Below are positions 40,357 to 48,489 of a DNA stretch of 64,000 nucleotides, piece after piece. How positions within the stretch are numbered: position 1 is the stretch's first letter; the number at the start of each line of letters is the position of its first letter. The stretch is from positions 22,560-86,559 of the forward strand of contig DAOUBQ010000063.1 in NCBI GenBank assembly GCA_034432755.1, in the 5' to 3' direction. This DNA comes from UBA5195 sp034432755. GTDB taxonomy: Bacteria > Chloroflexota > Anaerolineae > Anaerolineales > Villigracilaceae. A program made the translations under genes and the position numbers. The notes beneath the pieces are model-generated. The model saw nothing but the letters and a program-made list of their open reading frames with translations, was not told the origin of the DNA and ran no database searches.

Positions 40357-41472
40357 CTATTTCACAACAGCCAGCATACGCTCGAGCCAGGCTTTGCGCG
40401 GGTCATGGACAATCTCCAGGCGGGAGGTTGTCATGCGCTGGATTTCAACCAAGATTTCGTCGGCAAACGGCACAATACCGCCGGGGCGACCGTAAAACTC
40501 CACCGGCGCGCGGCCTTTGACTGCCAATTGGACATCGTTCAACATTTGCCCGGCGTTCATCTCCACCACCAAGAAGCCTTGCACCCGCTTTGAGAGTTCA
40601 TCCAACACTGCAAAGGGGAATGGGCTAAGGGTAATAGGGCGCAACAGGCCGACCTTGATACCCATCTGACGAGCCTCACGCACCGCCGAAAGCGCCACGC
40701 GCCCGGCTGTGCCAAAGCCAACCACCACAAATTCGGCATCGTCGAGATGATATTCTTTGTAACGCACTTCGTTCTTTTCGATTTCAAACCAGCGCTTCAT
40801 CAGCCGCAGGTTGGTCACTTCTTCATCGTGCGGTTCTAGGTAAATTGAGGATAGAATGCGACGCGGGCGGCCCATTGCCCCGGTGACAGCCCAATCCCAG
40901 TCTTTGCGGACAACCGGGCGCAGTTCGGGCAGTTCGGCGGGTTCCATCATCTGGCCGAGTGAACCGTCGGTCAGCACCATGACAATCGCGCGGTATTTCT
41001 CAGCCAGGTCGAAGGCCAGCACGGTCAGGTCAATGGCTTCCTGAACGGTGGAGGGAGCCAACACAATCGGTTTGTAATCGCCATGCCCGCCGCCATAGAC
41101 GGCCTGGAAGTAGTCGCCTTGCGCTGGGGCAATGTTGCCCAGCCCAGGACCACCGCGCATGACGTTAATTAAGACGCACGGCACTTCTGTTCCGGCGATG
41201 TAGGAAATGCCTTCCATCATCAGTGAGACGCCAGGGCTAGACGAGGACGACATGACCCGCACGCCGGTGCAGGCCGCGCCATAGACCATGTTGATGGCCG
41301 CCACTTCGCTCTCGGCCTGGACGAACGCGCGCCCCAACTCGGGCAGGCGGCGTGAAAGATGTTCGAGGATTTCCGTCTGCGGGGTAATTGGGTAGCCAAA
41401 ATAGGCTTCAAGACCAGCGCGCACGGCGGCCTCGGCCATTGCTTCATTGCCTTTGATTAACTGACGAGCCAT
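40357..41472 (-). CDS. vorB: 2-oxoisovalerate-type 2-oxoacid:ferredoxin oxidoreductase alpha subunit (VorB-like)
   Basis: A 371-residue alpha subunit: LIKGNEAMAEAAVRAGLEAYFGYPITPQTEI, QAESEVAAINMVYGAACTGVRVMSSSSSPG, and NVMRGGPGLGNIAPAQGDYFQAVYGGGHGDYK. The wording of the last two motifs is that of VorB (3-methyl-2-oxobutanoate:ferredoxin oxidoreductase) proteins rather than the KorA long form. The enzyme would turn 2-oxoisovalerate from valine into isobutyryl-CoA and reduce ferredoxin. It lies near, on the opposite strand to, an isobutyryl-CoA mutase-like gene. Kor (2-oxoglutarate) specificity cannot be excluded. Confidence 0.85.
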   Translation of the reverse strand: MARQLIKGNEAMAEAAVRAGLEAYFGYPITPQTEILEHLSRRLPELGRAFVQAESEVAAINMVYGAACTGVRVMSSSSSPGVSLMMEGISYIAGTEVPCVLINVMRGGPGLGNIAPAQGDYFQAVYGGGHGDYKPIVLAPSTVQEAIDLTVLAFDLAEKYRAIVMVLTDGSLGQMMEPAELPELRPVVRKDWDWAVTGAMGRPRRILSSIYLEPHDEEVTNLRLMKRWFEIEKNEVRYKEYHLDDAEFVVVGFGTAGRVALSAVREARQMGIKVGLLRPITLSPFPFAVLDELSKRVQGFLVVEMNAGQMLNDVQLAVKGRAPVEFYGRPGGIVPFADEILVEIQRMTTSRLEIVHDPRKAWLERMLAVVK

Positions 41473-41480
41473 GTTTCCTC

Positions 41481-41723
41481 CTATGCTCCCACCGGGGCAG
41501 ATTTAACGACTTCCCGATAGACAGTAATGGCTGCATCCGGGCATACGAGCGCGCAAATTGCGCATCCGGTGCAGCCATCCTTGAAGAGGCGGGCGGGGTG
41601 GTAGCCTTTGGGGGTGAGGCGGCTCATATCGAGCTCTATCACCCCTTGCGGGCAGGCACTGATACATAGTTCGCAGCCTTTACAGTATTGGTCAGATACT
41701 TCAATCCAACCTTTTGCGGGCAT
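41481..41723 (-). CDS. 2x[4Fe-4S] ferredoxin subunit of the 2-oxoacid oxidoreductase (delta)
   Basis: An 80-residue ferredoxin with two clusters' motifs: YCKGCELCISACPQG and FKDGCTGCAICALVCPDA. It is the first gene of the operon, 8 bases upstream of the alpha subunit, and would carry electrons from the catalytic subunits to free ferredoxin. The leader upstream has a small AGCAGA..TCTGCT hairpin (41759-41775). Confidence 0.92.
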   Translation of the reverse strand: MPAKGWIEVSDQYCKGCELCISACPQGVIELDMSRLTPKGYHPARLFKDGCTGCAICALVCPDAAITVYREVVKSAPVGA

Positions 41724-41960
41724 TCGCTACTCCTTTATGAGAAGTTAGACAAAAATTAGCAGATATTTTCTGCTTCTCCATTATGACGTTTTCGGAATAA
41801 AGCGGGTAGTGCCAAGCGTCATAAACGAATGCGTACAAAACTCCTCCGTTTTACGAGGATGGTAATAAGCGTTGTGAGTATAATCATGCCGCAACCGGTA
41901 AAAATAATCAGCGATATTGCGGAATGATTCCGCGAATTTTGAACAACGACGATAGGAAAA

Positions 41961-43424
41961 ATGATGTGGAAAAAGATCGCTCTCGCTCTGATACTACTTG
42001 CCTTTGCGGGTGGGGTTCTGACCTTATCGCCCGCTTGCGGCGCGCTCCCAACGGCTACCGGCAACCAGGACCCCTCCCGCCCCAACGTTCTGCTCATCAT
42101 CACCGATGACCAGCCGCTTTACTCGCTGGAATATATGCCCATCGTTCAGCGCGAACTGGTGCAAAAGGGCGTCAACTTCAGCCATGCCTACGTCACCACG
42201 CCGCTGTGCTGCCCCAGCCGCAGCAGCATCCTGACGGGTTTGTTCGTCCAGAATACCGGCGTGCTGACCAACCGCCCGCCCAACGGCGGCGCGCCTGCCT
42301 TCAAAAAGAACGATTCCACCCTGGGGGTTTGGTTCCAGCAGGCAGGCTATCGCACCTTCATGCTGGGCAAATACTTCAACAATATTGATATGCTGCCTGA
42401 AACCTTCATCCCACCCGGGTGGGATGATTACCAGATTTTCTGGAACCGCGATAAAACCTACCCCAATCCATCGTTCTTCTACGGCTACCATTTCAACGAA
42501 AACGGCAAAATTGTTTCATATGGCGACCAGCCGGCAGACTTTAGCACCGATAGGCTGACCCAACTGGCGATGGATTTCATTACCAATTCGGGTCAGGAGC
42601 CTTTTTTCATCTGGCTGGGTTATTACGCGCCGCACTATCCGTATGGCTTCCCAGAACGTCACAAAAAACTCTTCACCACCGATGCGGACTGGAAACCGCA
42701 CTGGCCGCCCAACTTCCTGGAAGAAGACCGCAGCGATAAACCCGAATGGCTGCGCACCTGGGAACCAATTTCAGCCGATTTGGCGTTCGATAACCAGCAG
42801 GAGATGTTACGCTCGCTCATATCGGCGGATGAAGGGATTGGAAAAATCGTGGATTTACTGGAAAAGCGGAAAATCCGCGAAAACACCATCATCATCTTCC
42901 TCTCCGATAACGGCATGGCCTTTGGTGAGTATCACTTGATTGCCAAAGACTGTCCTTACGATGTGTGCCTGCAAGTGCCTTTTGTGGTCTCTTACCCGCG
43001 CCTGGTCTCCTCGCCACGCACAGAAGACAAGTTTGTGCTGAATATTGACATTGCTCCCACCCTATTGGAACTCGCCAACCTTTCTATTTCAGAAGAACTG
43101 GATGGAGTGAGTCTTGCACCGCTCTTAAAAAATCCTTCGACTCCCTGGCGTGATTGGTTCTTCTTCGAGCATTACCGTGATACCGAAGCCGATGACCCCA
43201 GCGGGCTTGCGACCATCCTCCCCTCTTACTGGGGAATCCGTTCTAAAGAATGGAAGTATGTGGAATACGAAAACGGCGAGCGTGAGCTGTATGACTTACT
43301 GAAAGACCCCTATGAAATGCAAAATCTGGCAGGGCAGTCTGAATACGCGGATTGGATGTCACAGCTTTCAGAACAATTAAAGCCGTTTCGTCAGAAAGGC
43401 GAGGCCGCAAACCGCCCCAGGTAA
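41961..43424 (+). CDS. Sulfatase of the formylglycine type, exported
   Basis: A 487-residue sulfatase. N-terminal signal or anchor helix (6-26), then PNVLLIITDDQP with the metal-binding Asp pair (49-50) and the C-x-P-S-R motif CCPSRSSILTG with Cys83 as the residue to be oxidised to formylglycine. Later metal and active-site features include FIWLGYYAPHYPYGFPERH, FLSDNGMAFGEYH and WKYVEY. Such enzymes remove sulfate from glycans or small esters. No formylglycine-generating enzyme is in the window. A GCGGAATGATTCCGC palindrome lies at 41919-41933, about 30 bases before the gene. Confidence 0.88.
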   Translation: MMWKKIALALILLAFAGGVLTLSPACGALPTATGNQDPSRPNVLLIITDDQPLYSLEYMPIVQRELVQKGVNFSHAYVTTPLCCPSRSSILTGLFVQNTGVLTNRPPNGGAPAFKKNDSTLGVWFQQAGYRTFMLGKYFNNIDMLPETFIPPGWDDYQIFWNRDKTYPNPSFFYGYHFNENGKIVSYGDQPADFSTDRLTQLAMDFITNSGQEPFFIWLGYYAPHYPYGFPERHKKLFTTDADWKPHWPPNFLEEDRSDKPEWLRTWEPISADLAFDNQQEMLRSLISADEGIGKIVDLLEKRKIRENTIIIFLSDNGMAFGEYHLIAKDCPYDVCLQVPFVVSYPRLVSSPRTEDKFVLNIDIAPTLLELANLSISEELDGVSLAPLLKNPSTPWRDWFFFEHYRDTEADDPSGLATILPSYWGIRSKEWKYVEYENGERELYDLLKDPYEMQNLAGQSEYADWMSQLSEQLKPFRQKGEAANRPR

Positions 43425-43502
43425 AAGCGGCCGACCGCCGCCATCAGCGGATGAATGGATTTCTGCTTTATGAGGAAACGGTTTTGACTCACGCAAAGGC
43501 CC

Positions 43503-44345
43503 TCAGGCAGATTGCGGCGGGTTTTGCCAGATGAGCCAGCCTTTTCGCAGCCACTTGCGCCCCAAGTTGATTTTATAGCCGCGCCGGGCCAGCCCTTCAG
43601 CCGCCGAAACAAACCATTGGCGTAATCCCCAGGTTTGCATGGGGCTTGTTTCGGCATAAGCGGCCTTCCAGACAGCGAAGAACTCTCCCATCGGTTCGCC
43701 GGGCAAGACGCGGTGAATGTAATTTTTAGGAAGAATGGTCTGGAATAATTCCGGGGCGAAGCCGAGGTGAAAGTTGGTGTAGAAAACCAACGCTTCGTGG
43801 CTCCAGCCGGTTTGGGCGCGCCGCAGCAGGTTTGCCGCCCAGAGTGCGCCGGTGGGGTTAGACGTTCCCTCGATGAGCAGGCCGCCAGGCAAAACGCCGC
43901 GCGCCATTTGCTCCCAGGCCAGGGCGACCTCAGCCTGCTGGTATTGCCGCAGGACGTTGAAGGCGCGTATGAGCCGGACGCGCTCGCCAGGTTGGAGGGG
44001 CAGGTTGAATCCGCCCAGGCGAAAAGAGGTGCGTTCATCGGCAAACGGCAAGGCGGCGGCCACCCGCTGGGGGTCAATTTCTACGCCCAGAACTTTGAGA
44101 CCCGGATTCAGCCGCCGGAATCGTTCAGCAGATTCGAGGGTCGTCACGGCTTCGGCCCCATAGCCCAGGTCAACAAACAGGGCCTCCGCAAACTCCCCGT
44201 CGGCGCGGGTCAGCAAGCCGGGGTCGTAACGCAGCAAAAAGTGATCCACCTGGCGCAGGCGGTTGCGCGCGGTTTTGCCGCGCGTCACCTGGCCTTGGGG
44301 CTTTTTGGGCGCGGCCAGCGGATGTCTGAATTTTACGCCCCCCAC
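43503..44345 (-). CDS. Class I SAM-dependent methyltransferase-like protein
   Basis: A 280-residue protein with a Rossmann-type methyltransferase core: FVDLGYGAEAVTTLESAERFRRL (motif I), KVLGVEIDPQRVAAA (acidic residue for SAM ribose), LIRAFNVLRQY (motif IV region) and LPGGLLIEGTSNPTG. The substrate is unknown. The frame starts with a GTG at 44345, overlapping the end of the nucleoside kinase gene by 13 bases, which implies translational coupling; a later start is possible since the first 30 residues are not conserved to my eye. Confidence 0.7.
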   Translation of the reverse strand: MGGVKFRHPLAAPKKPQGQVTRGKTARNRLRQVDHFLLRYDPGLLTRADGEFAEALFVDLGYGAEAVTTLESAERFRRLNPGLKVLGVEIDPQRVAAALPFADERTSFRLGGFNLPLQPGERVRLIRAFNVLRQYQQAEVALAWEQMARGVLPGGLLIEGTSNPTGALWAANLLRRAQTGWSHEALVFYTNFHLGFAPELFQTILPKNYIHRVLPGEPMGEFFAVWKAAYAETSPMQTWGLRQWFVSAAEGLARRGYKINLGRKWLRKGWLIWQNPPQSA

Positions 44346-46036
44346 ACTTTGAAATCCTTCAAAATCGAACCGCCCACGAACTCGCGCAAGATGGAATTAT
44401 CAGGAATCAAGTCGGGTTCGAGCGGAAGGAACCATTCCAGGAAGGCCAGCAGTCGCTTGGTCTCGATAAATTCGGGCGTGTTGTGTGGCACCTGGCGCAA
44501 GAGCGGCTCGGCCAGCGGCTTCAGCACGGCCAGTTCATAGGCCAGCGCCGAGTTGAACATCACATCCGCGTTTTCTTGAAAGGGGAAGATGTGTCGTTTT
44601 TCGCCGCGCCGCACCGATTCCCAGCGGCTGATGGTCTGCTGGGCGCTATAGCCGCGTTCGCGCGCATCGCGTACAATACGGCGAATGAGACGGGTATCGG
44701 TCGTGGAGACGCGATTGTGCCGGTCGAGATTGAGCTGAGTGAGGGCGGAGGCGTAAATCTTGAAGGATTGACTCGCCAGCGATGCGGGAATCAGGCGCGG
44801 GTTGAGGCCGTGAATCCCCTCCAGGATAATCAATTGCCCGGGGCGAAGTTGCACGCTTTCGCCGGGTTCGCTTAATCCGGTCTTGAAATTGTAGCGCGGC
44901 AGATGCACTTGCTCGCCGCGAATCAACTGGTCCAGATGTTCTCCCAGCAGTGGCAGGTTGAGGGCCGCAATGGTTTCGTAATCGTATTGGCCGTTTTCAT
45001 CTTTGGGTGTTTTTTCGCGGTCAACGAAGTAATTGTCCATTTCGAGCGCAAAGGGCGAAAGGCCAAGCGCCAGCAGTTGCACGGCCAGCCGCCGCGAAAA
45101 AGTGGTCTTGCCCGAAGAGGACGGCCCGGAAATGAGAACCAGGTGGATTTGCTCTCGCCTCTCGGCAATTTGACGGGCGATGGAGGCGATGTGCTGCTCG
45201 TGCAGGGCTTCTGAAACCAGAATGACTTCGCGGCTGCGCCCGGTCTGAATGGCGTCATCCAGCGCACCGACCGATTCGATGCCCAGCCGTTCTAGCCAAC
45301 TGCCGTACTGCCGGAATGCGTTGAGCAGTTGGGGAAAATCTTCCAGTGGCATTAACGTGGTCGGACTGTGACGGCGTGGGAAGCGCAGCGTGAAACCACC
45401 GTTCGAGTCAACCAACTCAAACCATTGCAGGTAGCCAGTTGAAGGCACCATGTAGCCGTGATGATAGTCAATGTGGCTGCCCAACTGGTAAAGGGTGACA
45501 TACGGCTTGCGGCGGTGCCGCAGCAGGCGCACTTTATCGAGATAATTCTGACGCTCGAACCAGGCGATTGCTTCTTCTAACGAGGCTTCACGGCGGGTGA
45601 AAGGCAGGTTGGCCCGCACCAGGCGGCGCATTTCGGCCTCCAGGGCTTTTAATTCAGCGGCTGAAAGCGGCCCGCGCTGCTTGACCTCGCAGTAATACCC
45701 GCCGGAGGCCACCGAATGGTCAATATACAGCCCGGCTTGCGGGAATAAGTTGGAGAAGGCGGCTTCGAGTAGGAAGGTGAGGGAACGGCGATAGATGCGC
45801 GCGCCATCGGGGTCGGCCATTGTCACCGGCTGGAGGCGGGCTTCCATTTCGATGGGATAGGTCAACTCGTGCAGTTCACTGTTAACAATCACGCCGACAA
45901 TTGGTGCCGCTCCATCGGCACGAATGGCGCTGAGAAATTGCTCTGCCGCCGCGCCGCGCGGCCCTTCGATAGCGCGTCCATCGGGCAGATGAACCTGAAT
46001 GGTTTCACTGGGTTGAACAAGTTTGAAATCAGTCAT
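44333..46036 (-). CDS. Nucleoside kinase (uridine kinase-like) with N-terminal TGS and threonyl-tRNA-synthetase-type SAD domains
   Basis: A 567-residue fusion. Residues 1-70 look like a TGS domain (IQVHLPDGRAIEGPRGAAAEQFL). Residues about 75-180 resemble the second additional domain of ThrRS/AlaRS (FLLEAAFSNLFPQAGLYIDHS, GGYYCEVKQRGPLSAAELKALEAEMRRLV). The C-terminal half is a P-loop kinase (LISGPSSSGKTTFSRRLAVQL, ALEMDNYFVDREKTPKDENGQYDYE, ILEGIHGLNP), of the uridine kinase/phosphoribulokinase type. This architecture is known in several phyla. It would phosphorylate nucleosides; the editing-like domain's role is unclear. Confidence 0.88.
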   Translation of the reverse strand: MTDFKLVQPSETIQVHLPDGRAIEGPRGAAAEQFLSAIRADGAAPIVGVIVNSELHELTYPIEMEARLQPVTMADPDGARIYRRSLTFLLEAAFSNLFPQAGLYIDHSVASGGYYCEVKQRGPLSAAELKALEAEMRRLVRANLPFTRREASLEEAIAWFERQNYLDKVRLLRHRRKPYVTLYQLGSHIDYHHGYMVPSTGYLQWFELVDSNGGFTLRFPRRHSPTTLMPLEDFPQLLNAFRQYGSWLERLGIESVGALDDAIQTGRSREVILVSEALHEQHIASIARQIAERREQIHLVLISGPSSSGKTTFSRRLAVQLLALGLSPFALEMDNYFVDREKTPKDENGQYDYETIAALNLPLLGEHLDQLIRGEQVHLPRYNFKTGLSEPGESVQLRPGQLIILEGIHGLNPRLIPASLASQSFKIYASALTQLNLDRHNRVSTTDTRLIRRIVRDARERGYSAQQTISRWESVRRGEKRHIFPFQENADVMFNSALAYELAVLKPLAEPLLRQVPHNTPEFIETKRLLAFLEWFLPLEPDLIPDNSILREFVGGSILKDFKVWGA

Positions 46037-46106
46037 GCAGTTTGCTTCCTATGGGAGTGTATTTTATCACCATGGAGGTGGTCAAAATCATCAGTGCATT
46101 GTTGTT

Positions 46107-46150
46107 AAGTAAAACCAGAACGGCCGCCGTGTGCCGTTCTGGTTTTGCAG
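46107..46150. terminator. Bidirectional terminator after the orphan ABC ATPase gene
   Basis: AAAACCAGAACGGC (46111-46124), loop of 8, GCCGTTCTGGTTTT (46133-46146): a perfect 14-base-pair stem with A- and T-runs built in. Confidence 0.85.
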
Positions 46151-46180
46151 GCTAGAGTGCGCCGCTCGTGAGGTTATCGG

Positions 46181-46993
46181 CTATACAGTAGATAAATCCC
46201 ACTCTTCGTAAATTTTAGGAACGTCGCTAATCAGTCGCCGGGTGTAGGGGTGGGAAGGGGTTAGGATGACTTTATCGGCAGAACCGCTCTCCACGAATTT
46301 TCCGCGTTCCATGATATAGACCGTATCCGAAACGTAGTATGCCAGGCCAATATCGTGGGTGATGAAGATGGTGGTCATACCCGTTTCGTCGCGCAATTTC
46401 ATCAGATAATCCAGGATGGTGGCGCGGGAACTGGCATCAATCATCGAAGTCGGCTCATCGGCCAGCAGGATTTGGGGCTTGAGCAGAAAGATACGGGCAA
46501 TCATCAAACGCTGCATCTGCCCGCCAGAAAGTTCGAACGGGTATTTGTTGGTGAGTTCCTCGAATTTCAGGTTGACGAAACTGCAAGCCTCCGCCATCAT
46601 TTCGACCTTTTTCGCGTATGGCAGGTTGCCTCCGCCGCGCATACGAATACAGTCTAACAAAACCGCATCAATTTTGTTAAATATGTTGTAGGACGAAAAC
46701 GGGTCCTGGAAAATGGCCTGGATGCCTTTCCAATATTCCTGCTTCTTCCTGTGAGAGCTGATATCGCGCTTTTGCCCGCGGAAGTAAATGTCGCCTTCCG
46801 TCGAACTAATCAGGCCAAGCAACATTTTTGCCAGGGTGGTTTTTCCGCTGCCCGATTCGCCCACAATCGAGACAACTTCACCCTCATAGAAGTTGAAGTC
46901 CACGTGGTCAACCGCAACTGTCTTTTGGCGGCCGAACCCAAACACCTTGGTCAATCCTGAAGCACTCAGGCATATTTTTTTATCAGCGGACAT
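46181..46993 (-). CDS. Oligopeptide/dipeptide ABC transporter ATP-binding protein (DppF/OppF-like), orphan
   Basis: A 270-residue ATPase: Walker A VGESGSGKTTLAK, Q-loop AIFQDPFSSYN, signature LSGGQMQRLMIAR, Walker B ILLADEPTSMID, H-loop ITHDIG, and the C-terminal PSHPYTRRLISDVPKI that marks Opp/Dpp ATPases. The partner ATPase, permeases and binding protein that normally precede it are absent. Instead an unrelated, truncated MFS gene begins 5 bases beyond its start on the other strand. It has more Lys/Ile than its neighbours by eye. No RBS is evident before the ATG. Probably the last gene of a lost operon. Confidence 0.85.
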   Translation of the reverse strand: MSADKKICLSASGLTKVFGFGRQKTVAVDHVDFNFYEGEVVSIVGESGSGKTTLAKMLLGLISSTEGDIYFRGQKRDISSHRKKQEYWKGIQAIFQDPFSSYNIFNKIDAVLLDCIRMRGGGNLPYAKKVEMMAEACSFVNLKFEELTNKYPFELSGGQMQRLMIARIFLLKPQILLADEPTSMIDASSRATILDYLMKLRDETGMTTIFITHDIGLAYYVSDTVYIMERGKFVESGSADKVILTPSHPYTRRLISDVPKIYEEWDLSTV

Positions 46994-46998
46994 TCAGC

Positions 46999-47436
46999 AT
47001 GGTTTTCGTACTGCCGATTGCGCTGTGGTCCGACCGGCTTGGCTCGCGCAAACGCCTGCTGATGATCGCGACTCTGATGATATTGCTGGGGGCAGGGCTG
47101 CTCAGTTTTACCGGTGGAATCTGGATTTGGCTGGCCGTCTTAATGGCTGGCTTCGTGCGGGACGGTTTCATGGCGATTTTTATGACAATGGTGATTGAAA
47201 CCGAGGGGGCTGGCCCCACGTGTGCCGGGACAGACCTGGGCGTAACGATGGCGCTCAGCGACCTGAGCAACTTCCTCGCCCCGCCGCTTGGCAACAGCCT
47301 GGCAGTTTTATGGCCGGGCGCGCCGTTTGCTTTTTGGGCCGGGCTGGCCGGATTGGGAATGGCCTGCCTGGGGATGGTCAGGACGAAACCTGCCAGCCTG
47401 CCAGCAATCTCTCCGGCTGGCGGGCAAATTCGGTGA
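46999..47436 (+). pseudogene. C-terminal fragment of an MFS transporter
   Basis: 145 residues with about four transmembrane helices. The start, LPIALWSDRLGSRKRLLM, has the D-R-x-G-x-R-K loop that joins helices 8 and 9 (or 2 and 3) in MFS proteins, and the end resembles the last helices (FWAGLAGLGMACLGMV). A full MFS carrier has 12 helices in about 400 residues, so the first two thirds are gone. The fragment begins right at the start of the orphan ABC gene. Its 3' end overlaps the convergent PanE-like gene by 59 bases. Confidence 0.72.
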
Positions 47437-48448
47437 GCGGGATTCGGCCTTCGGTGAGTGCCAGGAGCGTTTCGGTGAGCAGCCGGTTGACCGGGGTGGG
47501 GACGCCCACTTGTTCACCGGCGCGAACAACGGCTCCGTGCAGGTAGGTGACTTCGCTCTGTTTGCGCCCGGCGTGCAGGTCAATGTGGAAGGAGGGCATT
47601 TTGCCGCCGCGCCCGGCCCCGGCAGCCCTGGAGAGCAGGGGTTTAGAGAGCCAGAGGGGGAGTTTCGTCGCCCATGCCAGGGCGCGGACGGGGGTGCCGG
47701 GCAAATCAACGGTGTTGATTCTCTGGGCTTTCATCACGGCCAGGCATTCGCGCAGTTGTTCGATTTCCAGGTGGTACAGACCGGGGTGCGCAAAGACTTC
47801 GGCAGGGGTCATATCGAGAATGGCCGAGGTGGGGTTGGCCAGCAGGTTGGTCAGCATTTTTGACCATTTCATATCGGCGGCGACGGGGAACAGTTTGGCG
47901 TTGAGATAGGCGTCATCGAGGGCGGCGGTCAGCCGTTGCGAGAGTGAATGACCCTCAGCCACGCCCACTCCGCGCAGTTTTTCGAGGATGATATTGCCAG
48001 GGCCTTTGCGCCCAATGGCCGAGGTGACCGTGCCGTAGATAACTTTCTCCGGGCCAAGAGCGGCGGCAATGACGGGTTCGTTCTCCACGCCGTTTTGCAG
48101 GCAGAGGACGGGGGGCAGGCTGGCGGGAGAAACGGTGGATGTGAGAGAGCGGAGAGCGGTTTCGGTATCGAAGGATTTGAGGGCAAACAGAATCACGTCG
48201 AAGCGGGTTTGTGACAACGCTTGAGCGAGCGAGGCAGTAAATTGAACGGTGGCAGGAGTGAGGGTGAAGAGGGTCTTTTTGCGGCGCGGGTCAATGCCAA
48301 GGTCGAGGGTCATGCCTTGCGTGAGCAAAATGTCCACAACGGGGGGTTGTTCCAAAAAAACAACGTTATGACCTGCCAGGGCCAGCGAGCCGCCGATATA
48401 GGTGCCGATTGCGCCGGCGCCGAGGGAGAGGATGTTGAGTTTGTCCAT
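47378..48448 (-). CDS. Ketopantoate reductase-family (PanE/ApbA) oxidoreductase
   Basis: A 356-residue NADP-dependent reductase: ILSLGAGAIGTYIGGSLALAGHNV (Rossmann), FALKSFDTETAL, LCLQNGVENEPVI, VTSAIGRKGPGNI, and the C-terminal catalytic domain with DMKWSKMLTNLLANPTSAIL (Lys and Asn of PanE) and PSFHIDLHAGRKQSEVTYLHGAVV. PanE makes pantoate for CoA synthesis; many family members in non-pan contexts act on other 2-keto acids, so the symbol is left open. It lies 41 bases downstream of the epimerase gene on the same strand. Confidence 0.85.
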   Translation of the reverse strand: MDKLNILSLGAGAIGTYIGGSLALAGHNVVFLEQPPVVDILLTQGMTLDLGIDPRRKKTLFTLTPATVQFTASLAQALSQTRFDVILFALKSFDTETALRSLTSTVSPASLPPVLCLQNGVENEPVIAAALGPEKVIYGTVTSAIGRKGPGNIILEKLRGVGVAEGHSLSQRLTAALDDAYLNAKLFPVAADMKWSKMLTNLLANPTSAILDMTPAEVFAHPGLYHLEIEQLRECLAVMKAQRINTVDLPGTPVRALAWATKLPLWLSKPLLSRAAGAGRGGKMPSFHIDLHAGRKQSEVTYLHGAVVRAGEQVGVPTPVNRLLTETLLALTEGRIPLTEFARQPERLLAGWQVSS

Positions 48449-48489
48449 GTTGTTTTACCTGAAAAATGCTTGCGGCACAGCAGTGGGTC

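Noticed and set aside
41819..42103. Hydrophobic minus-strand frame upstream of the sulfatase
   Set aside because: Its N-terminal half is antisense to the sulfatase start. The rest looks hydrophobic but matches nothing I know and has no RBS.
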